Origin: JBJXHG01 sp046160865
GTDB taxonomy: Bacteria > Planctomycetota > UBA1135 > GCA-002686595
Reading direction: 5' to 3'
Assembly (NCBI GenBank): GCA_046160865.1
Contig: JBJXHG010000182.1
Span: 1-64,000, forward strand
Length of the DNA: 64,000 nucleotides
The position numbers and the translations under genes were made by a program. The notes beneath the pieces are model-generated. The model ran no database searches. It was given only the letters and a program-made list of their open reading frames with translations, and was not told the origin of the DNA. Below, piece after piece: positions 26,262 to 34,806 of the stretch (the stretch's first letter is position 1; each line of letters starts with the position of its first letter).

Positions 26262-28611
26262 CGAGGCCTCCGTACCAGTGCAACACGTGGCTCGTCTGTG
26301 TGAACACGCGCTCGGTCCAACGCCACGGCGAGCGATCGTCGACGGCCTCGAACCATTGGTTGTCCGACATGTCCGCGTCGACGTAGTAGACGCGGTCGGG
26401 ATCGATCACCGCCGACACGAGCTTCCTCGGCGACGGAGCGCGCGTGGAGAGCGGCTTCCACCACGTCGCGCGCGCCTGGTCCTCGCGCGACCAGATCAGC
26501 GTCTCGGTGCTCGCGTCGTCATAGGTGAGCTCGATCTTGAGCGGGAGGATCAGCGTGCCCTTGCGTCGCACGACGACATCGACCTTCCAGAGCTTTTCGG
26601 CCTTCGGTGCGTCTTCGACAGGTGTCGGGGCCGCCGTTCCGTTCTCGGGCCCCGCTGCTCGCGATTCGTTCTTCGCCTCGGCATCGCGCTTCTGGAAGAC
26701 GCCGCTCGAGTCGAGGAACCAGCCGGCCGCGTCCTTCGCGCGCGATTGATCGACGGTGATTTGCCAATCGACGGTCGCCGTGCTGCGAAACGCGTCGTCG
26801 AAGAACCAGCGCAGGTTCGCGTCGGCGCCCGCGTTGAACTCGTCGAAGAAGTCTTGCGGATACGGATGCGCGTAGCGCCACGTCTCGGCATAGCGGCGCA
26901 TGCCGCGCAAGAACATGTCGTACCCGACGACACCCGAGAGCGTGCGCAAGAGCACGGCCGGCCTGGCGTAGCTGTTCTGGCGGTAGCTGCGCCGGTCGAC
27001 GTACTGCCACGCCGGCGTGTCGACGGGGTCGCTGTCGGGATCGGCGAGATATCCGTCGCGATCCAGCCAGCGCAGATCGTCGCGCATGCGCCCGAACGAT
27101 AGCCACGGTTGGAGGCGCCACGCATCGAGCGCGCCGGAACTCTTCAACGGCACGAGCGTGGTGTCGAACGGCAACGAGATCGAGCGCAGTGCGAGCGCGT
27201 CGGCGATGCGACCGCCGCCGGGTTCGCGCGCGAGCGCCACGCCATCCACCGGATAACCGGCGAAGTCCGTCGTGCGCATGCGCAAGCCATAGCGACGCGC
27301 GACGGCCTCGTTCTGCGTGAACGTGTTGAAGCCTTCGTCCAGCCAGGAGGCCTCGAACTCGTTGTTGCCGACGACACCCTGCCAGAACTGATGGCCGCAC
27401 TCGTGCACGGTGACGCGCTCCGGCGATTGCATCGACGGTCGCGTGAACATCCGCGTCCCGGCCGTGAAGATCGTCGGGTACTCCATCCCGCTCGCGCCGC
27501 CGGCGCCCCACGCGGGATCGACGACCGTGACGTGCTCGAACGGGTACTCGCCGAACCACAGGCCGTAGAAGAAGAGCGCGGTGCACGTCGCGTCGTAGTG
27601 ACGCTCACCTTGATCCGCGTGCTCGGGTTGCAAGAGCACGGTGATGTCGACGTCGCGCGTACGCAGCGTTCCCGGGTCGCGCTGCAGCGCGTGTGCCGTG
27701 CGCTCGACTTCCCCGGCGAAGCGCTCCGCCCACTCGTCGTAGTGGAACGTCGCGCGATGGATGACGTAGTCGGGATCCGCGGTCCACGCGAAGTCGTGCA
27801 CGAGCGGCAAGCGTCCCGTCGCATCACGCCGCTCGCGGTCCTTCTCCGAAGGTGCGACATAGCGCTCGATCACGCGGCCGTCGGCGACGCGCGAGGGCTC
27901 CGCGCGCACTCCGGATGCGCCGACCTTGCCCTCGTACTGCGCCGGGAGGTCGAGCGTCACGTCGTACGTGCCGTAGTCGGCGAAGAACTCCGTGCTCGCG
28001 TGGAACTGGTGGCAGTTCCAGCCGTTGCCGGTTTCGTACACGCCGAGCTTCGGGAACCACTGCGCGATGAAGAGGAAGTCGTCCTTGTGGCCGGTGCGGC
28101 GCCGCACGCGCGGGATCTTGGCTTCCCATTTAACGCGGACCGTGACGCTGTCGCCCGGCCTCACGATGCGCGGCAGATTGACGCTGACGACGGTCTTGTC
28201 CTCGACGTTGCCATCGTCGGGTTGGCGATAGCGCACCTCCGCCGTCAGATCCTTGTCGTGCGCTTCGAGCTCGACGATCCGGATCCAGCCCCACTCGTCG
28301 GAGACCGGAACGCCGCGCAGCTCGCCGCCGGTCTGCAGGAGGTGCGTCGAGCGGTTGTTCGCGAACGCGTTCCAGTACAAGTGGAACCACAGGTCGCGCA
28401 CGTCGTCGCGGCTGCGGTTCGTCCACACGATCGTCTCGTCGCCGGTGATCGTCTTCGCGTCGAGGTCGACTCTGGCGTGGATCCTGTAGTCGGCCCGGCA
28501 CGAAGGCTCGCCCGCCGACTGCGCCCGAGCGACGTGACTTGCCGCGATCAGCCACAGGCACCGGAGCAACCCGCAGATCCAGCGCCCTTGCTCCTGCCTC
28601 CGAAGGTGCAT
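26254..28611 (-). CDS. secreted M1-family zinc aminopeptidase
   Basis: This is a roughly 785-residue gluzincin peptidase. Its signal peptide is GLLRCLWLIAASHVARAQ. The N-terminal beta domain (YRIHARVDLDAKTITGDETI) is typical of M1 peptidases. The zinc site is HECGHQFW at about residue 400 and WLDEGFNTF about 20 residues later, providing two His and one Glu ligand plus the catalytic Glu. An exopeptidase GAMEN-like motif is replaced by GGASGMEYPTIF just before the zinc site, as in other secreted M1 members. The C-terminal 300 residues are helical, with a beta extension. ATG 28611 is chosen, although a TTG at 28647 is also open. The membrane-protein gene overlaps its end. Confidence 0.9.
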   Translation of the reverse strand: MHLRRQEQGRWICGLLRCLWLIAASHVARAQSAGEPSCRADYRIHARVDLDAKTITGDETIVWTNRSRDDVRDLWFHLYWNAFANNRSTHLLQTGGELRGVPVSDEWGWIRIVELEAHDKDLTAEVRYRQPDDGNVEDKTVVSVNLPRIVRPGDSVTVRVKWEAKIPRVRRRTGHKDDFLFIAQWFPKLGVYETGNGWNCHQFHASTEFFADYGTYDVTLDLPAQYEGKVGASGVRAEPSRVADGRVIERYVAPSEKDRERRDATGRLPLVHDFAWTADPDYVIHRATFHYDEWAERFAGEVERTAHALQRDPGTLRTRDVDITVLLQPEHADQGERHYDATCTALFFYGLWFGEYPFEHVTVVDPAWGAGGASGMEYPTIFTAGTRMFTRPSMQSPERVTVHECGHQFWQGVVGNNEFEASWLDEGFNTFTQNEAVARRYGLRMRTTDFAGYPVDGVALAREPGGGRIADALALRSISLPFDTTLVPLKSSGALDAWRLQPWLSFGRMRDDLRWLDRDGYLADPDSDPVDTPAWQYVDRRSYRQNSYARPAVLLRTLSGVVGYDMFLRGMRRYAETWRYAHPYPQDFFDEFNAGADANLRWFFDDAFRSTATVDWQITVDQSRAKDAAGWFLDSSGVFQKRDAEAKNESRAAGPENGTAAPTPVEDAPKAEKLWKVDVVVRRKGTLILPLKIELTYDDASTETLIWSREDQARATWWKPLSTRAPSPRKLVSAVIDPDRVYYVDADMSDNQWFEAVDDRSPWRWTERVFTQTSHVLHWYGGLGG

Positions 28612-28729
28612 GCCGCCGATGATGAGCGCGGGTTCCGGGCCCAGCAACCTTTTCCGGGGAGACGCGTTCTCGCGGCCGTCGCGCAGGTGTGATCCGGCAA
28701 TCTACTCACAGGCGCGAAAGAAATAGCCC

Positions 28730-28756
28730 TCAACCTGCCGGCCACCGTGCCGATAA
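28730..28756 (+). promoter_or_regulatory. sigma-28 (FliA) promoter of flgM
   Basis: TCAA (28730-28733), 15 bases, then GCCGATAA (28749-28756). The -10 box is a perfect match to the FliA consensus and the -35 box and spacing match TAAA-N15. It lies 37 bp before the flgM start. Confidence 0.75.
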
Positions 28757-28793
28757 TCCCTCCGGCAACTGCTCTCCGGAAAGGAGGGACGCC

Positions 28794-29144
28794 TTGGAAA
28801 TCCACAAGCCTTCGATTCAGGGAACTCGGTCCGCGCAGAACTCCGAGGACAAGCTCAAGGTCGATGTCACGCGCGTCTCGCGCGAACGTGTTCAGCAGGC
28901 GGCAGACGAGTCGATCGCGCAGATTCGAGCTCGGGTCGTCGAACCCGAGCGCAAGACGGACGAGCTCGAGCTCTCCGAGGAAGCGCAACGCCTGGCACGC
29001 CAGGCAACGGGCGAGCCTTCGGACGACGACAAGCGCGCGGAACGAGTCCGCGAGCTCAAGTCGGAGCACGCGGCCGGGACGCTCTACACGCGCGAGCGAC
29101 TCGAGCGCGCGGCCGAGCGCATGCTCCGTTCGTCGGGCGAATGA
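28794..29144 (+). CDS. flgM: anti-sigma-28 factor FlgM
   Basis: A 116-residue protein that binds FliA (sigma-28) and is normally exported through the completed hook-basal body, releasing sigma-28 for late genes. The diagnostic C-terminal part contains DELELSEEAQRLARQA, the basic stretch KRAERVRELKSEHAAGTLY and ERLERAAERML, matching the sigma-binding helices of the family. The first 35 residues are polar and probably unfolded, as expected for an export substrate. The start is TTG 28794, fixed by AAAGGAGG six bases upstream. It is expressed from its own sigma-28 promoter and is far from the rest of the flagellar genes. Confidence 0.85.
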   Translation: MEIHKPSIQGTRSAQNSEDKLKVDVTRVSRERVQQAADESIAQIRARVVEPERKTDELELSEEAQRLARQATGEPSDDDKRAERVRELKSEHAAGTLYTRERLERAAERMLRSSGE

Positions 29145-29246
29145 GCGGCTGACGAAGATCTCGAACGTCCGTTGGACGGCGCGGCGCGCGCCGGCAATAA
29201 CGGTGCACGTCACTCGAACGGGTCACCCCTTTTCGATGGAGGATTC

Positions 29247-30668
29247 ATGCACCGCTCGAGCCTGTTCGTCGTCGTACTCGCACTCGCCCCGCTCTCGATC
29301 GCCGCGACGCTGCGCCAGCCCGCAGCGGCTTCTCCGTCCGCACGTGCCGCCGTCGAATCGCGCGCGCGCGTCGCGCCGACGGACCTCGAAGCCAAGGTCG
29401 ACGCGATCGCGCGCGAGTACCTCGCCAAGCCCGGTGGTGTCGGACTGTCCATCGCGGTCGCCGAGAAGGGCAAGGTCCTCCTCGCGAAGGGCTACGGCAG
29501 CGCGGACGCCGAGCTCGACGTGCTCGCCGGATCCGCGACGCTGTTCCGCATCGGGTCCGTCACGAAGCAGTTCACGGCGGCGTTGGTCCTGCGCTTCGTG
29601 GAGCAAGGGAAGCTCGCGCTCGACGACTCGCTCGCCAAGTTCGTGCCGAGCTTTCCGCTGCAAGGTCGCACCGTCACGATCCGCCAGCTCCTGAACCACA
29701 CGTCGGGCATCAAGAGCTACACGGACGTCGGCGATCCATGGCACAAGGTCTGGCCGCTCGAGCTCAGCCACGACGAGCTCCTCGCGCTCGTGAAGGACGC
29801 GCCGTTCGACTTCGAGCCCGGCACCGACTTCCGCTACAACAACACCGGCTACTACCTGCTCGGCATGGTGATCGAAAAGGTCGCCGGCAAGTCGTACGCC
29901 GAAGTGCTGCAGACCGAGATCTGCGTGCCACTCGGCTTGACGCGCACGCGCTACGACTCGAACAGCGATCTCATCAAGGATCGCGCGCAAGGCTACACGC
30001 TCGAGAAGGGCGAGCTCGTCAACGATCAACCGATCGGCATGAGCCAGCCCGGCGCCGCGGGCGCGATCCTCTCGACGGGTGAAGATCTCGTGCGCTGGCA
30101 GATGGCGCTCTCGAGCGGGCGCGTCGTGAAGCCCGAATCGTTCGCGCAGATGACGAAGTCGACCGTGCTGCCGAACGGACGCGATGCGAAGTACGGCTTC
30201 GGGCTCGTTCCCGACGAGTTCGCCGGCCACGCGCGCGTCGCGCACGGCGGCGGCATCTTCGGCTTCAACTCGATGCTCCTTTGGATCCGCAACGCGGACG
30301 TGCACGTCGCGGTCGTCAGCAACGGCGAGCCGGTGTCGTCGAGCAAGATCGCCGACGCCATCACTTATGCCGCGCTCGGGATCGAGAAGCCCGCGACGAA
30401 GGACGAGCCGATTCCGCCGGAGCGCATCGGTGAGCTCGCGGGCGAGTACGAGATCGCGGAGCTCGATCTCGGCGTACGTGTCTTCGACGAGCGCGGCCAG
30501 CTGATGGTGCAAGCCACCGGCCAAAGCGCGTTCCGCATCAAGTGGCAAGGCGGCGACGAGTTCCGCGCGTCGTTCGACGACTCGGTCAAGATCGTCTTTG
30601 CGGCCGATCGCCAGTCGTTCGAGCTCTATCAGGGCGGCGGGAAGTTCACCGGCAAGCGCGCGCAGTGA
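29247..30668 (+). CDS. secreted beta-lactamase-family serine hydrolase with C-terminal beta domain
   Basis: This is a 473-residue protein with a signal peptide (residues about 1-30, SLFVVVLALAPLSIAA). GGAGG stands a few bases upstream of the ATG at 29247. The catalytic motifs are Ser104-Val-Thr-Lys107 in IGSVTKQFTAAL, Tyr-Asn-Asn in YNNTGYYLLG, and HGGGIFGF near residue 330. Beyond about residue 380 an extra beta-rich domain begins at GELAGEYEIAEL, similar to the lipocalin-like tails found on some esterases and D-aminopeptidases. It is a paralogue of the hydrolase at 22644. The substrate is unknown. It lies 102 bp after flgM, and I see no functional link. Confidence 0.87.
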   Translation: MHRSSLFVVVLALAPLSIAATLRQPAAASPSARAAVESRARVAPTDLEAKVDAIAREYLAKPGGVGLSIAVAEKGKVLLAKGYGSADAELDVLAGSATLFRIGSVTKQFTAALVLRFVEQGKLALDDSLAKFVPSFPLQGRTVTIRQLLNHTSGIKSYTDVGDPWHKVWPLELSHDELLALVKDAPFDFEPGTDFRYNNTGYYLLGMVIEKVAGKSYAEVLQTEICVPLGLTRTRYDSNSDLIKDRAQGYTLEKGELVNDQPIGMSQPGAAGAILSTGEDLVRWQMALSSGRVVKPESFAQMTKSTVLPNGRDAKYGFGLVPDEFAGHARVAHGGGIFGFNSMLLWIRNADVHVAVVSNGEPVSSSKIADAITYAALGIEKPATKDEPIPPERIGELAGEYEIAELDLGVRVFDERGQLMVQATGQSAFRIKWQGGDEFRASFDDSVKIVFAADRQSFELYQGGGKFTGKRAQ

Positions 30669-30675
30669 GCGCGCG

Positions 30676-31851
30676 TCAGTCGGCGACGACGCCGGCCTGC
30701 TCGAGCGCGGCGGCCACCGTGCGCGCGATCAAGTCCGAGCCCGCGTCGGTCGGGTGCACGTCGTTCAGGAAGAGGTGCTTGCCCGTCGCGGCGAAGTGCT
30801 GAGCGTCCTCGGCCTCGATCGCTGCGCCCGTCTCGCCGAGCGCCACGCCGTGCGCTTGCGCGACCTCGCGCTGGATGTCCTGGATCTCGCGGAACACTTG
30901 GAGCTGGGTCTCGGGGCACTCTTTCGCCTTGAGATCCCACTCCATGAGCGCCTGCGTCGCGATGAACACGCGCGCGCCGCGCGACTCGGCGATCGAGATC
31001 ATCTCTTCGAGATTGCGGCGGTAGTTGTCGAGACCTTCACGCGGCACGACTCCATTCGGATAGCCACCCTGTCCGTTGCCGCAGTACAACTCGTCGCTGC
31101 CCGACTTGAAGTTGACCATCGTCCAGTAGCCGAGGTCCGCGCGGCTCGACACGTAGTTCGTCATGTAGCGGCGCAGGAAGACGTACGTGCGCGACTTCTG
31201 CAGTTGCTTCTCGAGCGACGACGGACGGTCGACCGGCCACACCGCGCGCCAGTGCGTGTTGTCGATCGCCGGCGTCATCGCGCCGGCCGTGTACAGCGCC
31301 GCGCGCATGTCGTTCACCGTCTCGTACACGATCACGACGTCGGGATCGAGGTTGACGGCGCGCAACGCGAGCTGGATCAGCATCTCGAAGCTCGTGTAGC
31401 CGTAGCAGCCGCAGTTCACGACCTCGATCTTCCGCTCGGGGTAGCGCTCGTTCAGCATCACCTCGAGCCGCTGAGACCACACCGCATCGTCGTTCGACTC
31501 GCTGCTGCCGTACACGCTCGACCCACCGAGCGTCACGATGCGGAACACGCCGGGCGGCTTCTTCCACGTCGTCTCCTTGCCGCGGAAGCCCAGCGAGTTG
31601 TGCGACACCCGCTGCGGATCGCTGGGAGCGCTGCGCCAGCCGGGCTTCAGCGCATAGGCGAGGTACGGGTGCGGGATCGCGCGCACCTCTTTGATCCGCG
31701 CGCCCGCCGGATCGAGGTACTCGAACGACAGCTTGTGCAGCGTGGAATCGTCGGGGCTGCCGTCCGCGACACGCGACAGCACTTCGATCGCGACGATCGC
31801 GAACACGACCGTCGACACCAAAGCGACGAGAACGCGCTTGCCCTTCTTCAT
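30676..31851 (-). CDS. membrane-anchored SGNH/GDSL hydrolase
   Basis: A 391-residue protein with an N-terminal membrane helix (about residues 7-25, VLVALVSTVVFAIVAIEVL) and an SGNH-hydrolase domain outside the cytoplasm. Block I is TLGGSSVYG, with Ser111 or Ser112 as nucleophile. Block II may be the glycine in NCGCYGYTS, block III is YETVNDM with the Asn, and block V is DVHPTDAG with Asp and His. The family includes esterases and O-acetylesterases acting on polysaccharides, and the anchored form suggests a role in cell-surface glycan modification. The specific substrate is not evident. It is convergent with the serine hydrolase. Confidence 0.82.
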   Translation of the reverse strand: MKKGKRVLVALVSTVVFAIVAIEVLSRVADGSPDDSTLHKLSFEYLDPAGARIKEVRAIPHPYLAYALKPGWRSAPSDPQRVSHNSLGFRGKETTWKKPPGVFRIVTLGGSSVYGSSESNDDAVWSQRLEVMLNERYPERKIEVVNCGCYGYTSFEMLIQLALRAVNLDPDVVIVYETVNDMRAALYTAGAMTPAIDNTHWRAVWPVDRPSSLEKQLQKSRTYVFLRRYMTNYVSSRADLGYWTMVNFKSGSDELYCGNGQGGYPNGVVPREGLDNYRRNLEEMISIAESRGARVFIATQALMEWDLKAKECPETQLQVFREIQDIQREVAQAHGVALGETGAAIEAEDAQHFAATGKHLFLNDVHPTDAGSDLIARTVAAALEQAGVVAD

Positions 31852-31901
31852 CTCAGCCCGTGTGTGCGCACTGCGCGCCGCCGGACATCGCGCAGCACGT
31901 T

Positions 31902-31935
31902 AGCACGCCGCCGTCGCCTGGGCACGCGGCGTGCT
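31902..31935 (-). terminator. 10-bp hairpin at end of the fliA operon
   Basis: AGCACGCCGC (31902-31911) pairs perfectly with GCGGCGTGCT (31926-31935) around a 14-base loop. The stem starts at the final TAA of the last gene of the operon. There is no clear T run. Confidence 0.5.
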
Positions 31936-32549
31936 TACAGCATCCGCGCGATTTGCGCGCACGCGAACTCGGCGAAGCGACGCGGCGAGAGCAGATAGAT
32001 GTCCTCACCTTCGGCGCCCGGCTGCGACGCACGGCTCTGCACGTACCAGGCATGAATCGCTTCCTGCACGCGTGCCTGCGAGGCATCGAGCTCGACGCTC
32101 GCCGTCCACACGGACAAGCCGGTCTCCGCGGCGACGAGATCGACCGACAGGCCGAGCTTCTGCGGCGTGTAGCTCTGCAGCTGCGTGACGGTGCCGACGA
32201 AGATCCCGTCGAGGTTGTAGCGCCGGGCGATCGCAAGCACCGTGTCGGGCTTCACCCAGCCCTTGCGGCTCGGCTCGGCGCGCGGGATCTCTTCCAGATC
32301 GAAGTCACTCAGCATCACGATCTCGAACCCGACGGCTTCGGAGAGCGCGTTGCTCAGCGTCGCTTGCAGCGCTTCGGCTTGTTCGGGCTCGAGCGCGACG
32401 CCGCCGAACGGCACGAGGCCGACGCGTCGCAGCGAGTACGACGAGAAGTCTTGAACGACGTGCGCGGTCGCGAGCGAAGCTTGGACCTTCGGCGTGGTCG
32501 CGCAACCGAAGGCGAGCGCGGCGAGGAAGAGGACGGCGAACGACTTCAC
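31935..32549 (-). CDS. lipoprotein with TolB-N/CsgG-like fold, last gene of fliA operon
   Basis: A 204-residue lipoprotein with signal peptide and lipobox AFGC (Cys16). The body starts RRVGLVPFGG and runs through QAEALQATLSNALSEA, FEIVMLSDFDLEEI, ARRYNLDGIFVGTVTQLQSY and DLVAAETGLSVWTASVEL. This alternation of strands and helices resembles the TolB N-terminal/CsgG/FlgO group. FlgO-type proteins sit at the outer-membrane ring of some flagella, and its location in the flagellar operon makes such a role attractive, but the similarity is by pattern only. GTG 32549 overlaps the stop of the upstream gene as GTGA, so translation is coupled. Confidence 0.65.
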   Translation of the reverse strand: MKSFAVLFLAALAFGCATTPKVQASLATAHVVQDFSSYSLRRVGLVPFGGVALEPEQAEALQATLSNALSEAVGFEIVMLSDFDLEEIPRAEPSRKGWVKPDTVLAIARRYNLDGIFVGTVTQLQSYTPQKLGLSVDLVAAETGLSVWTASVELDASQARVQEAIHAWYVQSRASQPGAEGEDIYLLSPRRFAEFACAQIARML

Positions 32550-33304
32550 AGTTTGCCTCCGCGGCCGCCGTGGCCGGCCGGATCTTGTTTCGAGTCGCGC
32601 GCGCTGGCCTCGATGCGCTGCGCGTTCTTCGGCGCGGCGTCGTCGCTCGCGGCTTGGCTGCGGAGCGCGTCGATCTTCCACTCGAGCAACGCTTTCTCCG
32701 ACTCCAGGCGGCGGATCTGCGCCGTCACGAGACGCGCGGCGAGGTCGACGTTCTCGGTGGCGAGCTCCTTCTTCTCGTCATCGAGTGCTTGCAGACGCGC
32801 GTGCAGCGCATCGCGCTCGCGGATGACCGACTCCGTCTGCGCTTGCTCCTTCGAGAGTGCCGCGTTCAGGCCCTTCACTTCGAGCGCGAGCGCTTCCTTC
32901 TCCTCGACGGCCTTCTGGTAGAGATCGAGCAGGTACATGCGGCTGCCCGCCGGAGTCGGCAGGTCGCGGCTCGGCGCGTTCGTCGCGGGCGCATTCGGAG
33001 TCACGACGCTGCCGTCGCGCGCATACAGCACCGACTCGGCGGGCTCCGCCGGCCGGAGCGACGGCGCCATGCGCACTTCGGCGGCCGTCTGACGGCACGC
33101 GCCGAGCACGAGCGCGGCGAGGAGGAGCGGATAGCAGCCCGTGGGGAGGGTGCTTCGGCGCGAAAGGCGCCCGTTCGTGTCGGAGCAAGGAGCGGGACCG
33201 GAGGCGAATCCATGTGATTCGCCGAGGATCGCGCGACGCCGAGCCGGCGCGAACGGGCGCCCTTCGCGCTGAATGACTCTCACCATGGGCTGCTGGTTTT
33301 TCAT
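32546..33304 (-). CDS. coiled-coil lipoprotein of unknown function in fliA operon
   Basis: About 252 residues. A lipobox LVLGAC follows a hydrophobic stretch (YPLLLAALVLGACRQ), but it lies about 65 residues in, so either the true start is later or the leader is unusual. The lipidated part has a short linker and then a long coiled coil (YLLDLYQKAVEEKEALALEV, LHARLQALDDEKKELATENV) with heptad-like leucines, ending in a disordered tail. ATG 33304 is chosen because AAAGG stands six bases away. ATG 33310 overlaps the previous stop as ATGA and is an alternative. Its last codons overlap the next lipoprotein gene. It may be an envelope spacer for the flagellar base, but that is inference. Confidence 0.55.
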   Translation of the reverse strand: MKNQQPMVRVIQREGRPFAPARRRAILGESHGFASGPAPCSDTNGRLSRRSTLPTGCYPLLLAALVLGACRQTAAEVRMAPSLRPAEPAESVLYARDGSVVTPNAPATNAPSRDLPTPAGSRMYLLDLYQKAVEEKEALALEVKGLNAALSKEQAQTESVIRERDALHARLQALDDEKKELATENVDLAARLVTAQIRRLESEKALLEWKIDALRSQAASDDAAPKNAQRIEASARDSKQDPAGHGGRGGKL

Positions 33305-33306
33305 GT

Positions 33307-33534
33307 TCATCCTTTCGGGTTCGGTCGCGCGGGCGGTGCGGCGTCGTACGTGAGCTCGACGACGGTCACTGCGCCGCACGCGCACGTGATCTCCACGCCG
33401 CGCACGACGCCGTCCTGCGACAGCAAGCGTGCTTCGGCGCTCTTCTTGGCATTCGGACGCGCCGCCGCGGCCGCCTTCGTCGCGCCGGTCAGCACCACGC
33501 GGTCGTGCTTGATGATGTGGCTGCGCATGGTCAC
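33307..33534 (-). CDS. small protein of unknown function in fliA operon
   Basis: A 75-residue polypeptide not recognised. It begins at GTG 33534, overlapping the previous stop as GTGA, with an alternative ATG at 33528. The sequence has a basic middle and a conserved-looking pair of cysteines in VEITCACGAVTVVEL, which could bind a metal or form a disulphide. There is no signal peptide or membrane helix. Position in a run of overlapping genes after fliA is the main reason for calling it a gene. Confidence 0.5.
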   Translation of the reverse strand: MTMRSHIIKHDRVVLTGATKAAAAARPNAKKSAEARLLSQDGVVRGVEITCACGAVTVVELTYDAAPPARPNPKG

Positions 33535-33758
33535 GCCGTCACGTCGATGCCGTCGCCGACACCGTCGGAGTCGATGGACTCTCGTGCGAGTTGTTTGGAT
33601 TGCTCGGGCGGTTCCGCGCGCACGGCTGCGTCGGCGCGCGCGCTCGGTTCGAACTCGCCCTCGAACGAGCGGTTGCGCCGCGATCGCTCGTGCGATCGAT
33701 TCCGTGGCGCGCTCGGCCTCAGGCCTTCGGCGAGCACGCGTGCGATGAATGCGTCCAC
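33531..33758 (-). CDS. small charged protein of unknown function directly downstream of fliA
   Basis: A 75-residue polypeptide starting at GTG 33758, immediately after the fliA stop at 33761. A GGAGAG ribosome site lies inside the end of fliA. An amphipathic N-terminal helix (VDAFIARVLAEGL) precedes a strongly charged, probably disordered region rich in Arg, Glu and Asp. This composition is seen in small regulatory or export-substrate proteins, but no family is recognised. It overlaps the next gene by four bases. Confidence 0.5.
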   Translation of the reverse strand: MDAFIARVLAEGLRPSAPRNRSHERSRRNRSFEGEFEPSARADAAVRAEPPEQSKQLARESIDSDGVGDGIDVTA

Positions 33759-33760
33759 GT

Positions 33761-34492
33761 TCAGCTCTCCTCCGCGCCGATCATCGGGCTCATCGATCGG
33801 TTCAGCCGGTACAGCGCGCGGCTGTGGATCTGGCTGACGCGTGATTCGGTGACGCCCAGGATCTCGCTGATCTCGCGCAGCAGGAGCTCTTCGCCGTAGT
33901 ACAGCGTGATCACGGTCTTCTCCGACTCGGAGAGCTCCTGGATCTTCAGGACGAGCAGCTCCTTCATCTCGCGCCACTCGGAGCTACCGACGGGATCCTC
34001 GCTGCGCGGATCCGACAGCATCGCGCCGAGGTCCTGCGAGAAGCCTTCGTCGTCGAGCGACACCTCGCTCGCGCTCTTCGCGTACGCGAAGAGCGCGTCG
34101 ACGTCGTCGAGCGTGATCCCGAGAGTTGCGGCGATCTCTTCCGGCGCAGGCGGCGTGCCGTGTGCTTGCTCGTGCTTCGCGACCGCGCGATCGAGGTCGC
34201 GGATCTTCTCGCGCCATCCGCGCGGCAAGAAGTCGCTGCGGCGCACTTCGTCGAGGATCGCGCCGCGGATCTTCGCGTACGCGTACGTCGAGAACTTGAG
34301 GCCGCGGCTCTCGTCGAACGAGTCGGCGGCGGCGATCAACCCGAGCATCCCGAATCCGAACAGATCGTCGCGGTCGAGCCCGCCGGGGATCGACATGCGT
34401 CCGACGAGGTGCCGCAAGAGCGGGATGTGGTCGAGGATCCAGCGGTCGCGGCACTCGGCGCGCGGCGCAGTGATTTGGGTCGGCTCAGACAT
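33761..34492 (-). CDS. fliA: flagellar sigma factor sigma-28
   Basis: A 243-residue sigma-70 family protein that directs transcription of late flagellar genes such as flagellin and flgM. Region 2 contains GGLDRDDLFGFGMLGLI and GLKFSTYAYAKIRGAILDEV, the classic FliA core-binding and -10 motifs. Region 3 has DAVAKHEQAHGTPP-type sequence. Region 4 ends in LREISEILGVTESRVSQIHS, which should bind the -35 box. It stands 17 bp after a small membrane-protein gene and after flhF-flhG, and leads a tail of four overlapping unknown genes. FlgM, encoded at 28794, is the expected antagonist. Confidence 0.96.
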   Translation of the reverse strand: MSEPTQITAPRAECRDRWILDHIPLLRHLVGRMSIPGGLDRDDLFGFGMLGLIAAADSFDESRGLKFSTYAYAKIRGAILDEVRRSDFLPRGWREKIRDLDRAVAKHEQAHGTPPAPEEIAATLGITLDDVDALFAYAKSASEVSLDDEGFSQDLGAMLSDPRSEDPVGSSEWREMKELLVLKIQELSESEKTVITLYYGEELLLREISEILGVTESRVSQIHSRALYRLNRSMSPMIGAEES

Positions 34493-34509
34493 CGCAGCTC
34501 ACCGCGCGT

Positions 34510-34806
34510 CTACGCGCGCGCCCTCCGTGTGCTCGCGGGAGCAGGCATCGGTGCTTTCGGCGCTGTCGAAGGCTTCGCATTGCGGATGTCGTGAGCTTGC
34601 GCCCACGCGAGGACTCCGCGCACGGCGCGGGAGGCGCAGGCCACGCCGAAGAACGCGATCGCGCCGCGCAACGACGCGATCCACACCGGCACGTGGTGCA
34701 GCAGCGCGAGGAACGCGGCGAGAGCTCCGGCCGCGACCGCTAGGCACCGGCCGAGCGACGACCACGTCTCTTCGAGCGACTCCGCCCGCTTGCGACTATC
34801 GGTCAT
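34510..34806 (-). CDS. small membrane protein between flhG and fliA
   Basis: A 98-residue protein not assigned to a family. It starts at ATG 34806, overlapping the flhG stop as ATGA, and ends 17 bp before fliA. Residues about 20-42 (LAVAAGALAAFLALLHHVPVW-like) and 45-65 (GAIAFFGVACASRAVRGVL) form two membrane helices. The N-terminus (DSRKRAESLEETW) and the proline-rich tail are cytoplasmic. The context suggests a polar or regulatory role in flagellar assembly, but nothing in the sequence proves it. Confidence 0.55.
   Translation of the reverse strand: MTDSRKRAESLEETWSSLGRCLAVAAGALAAFLALLHHVPVWIASLRGAIAFFGVACASRAVRGVLAWAQAHDIRNAKPSTAPKAPMPAPASTRRARA

Noticed and set aside
28647..28649. TTG start for the M1 peptidase gene 36 bases upstream of the chosen ATG
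   Set aside because: It would put a non-basic 12-residue extension before the signal peptide and has no good ribosome site. It remains possible.
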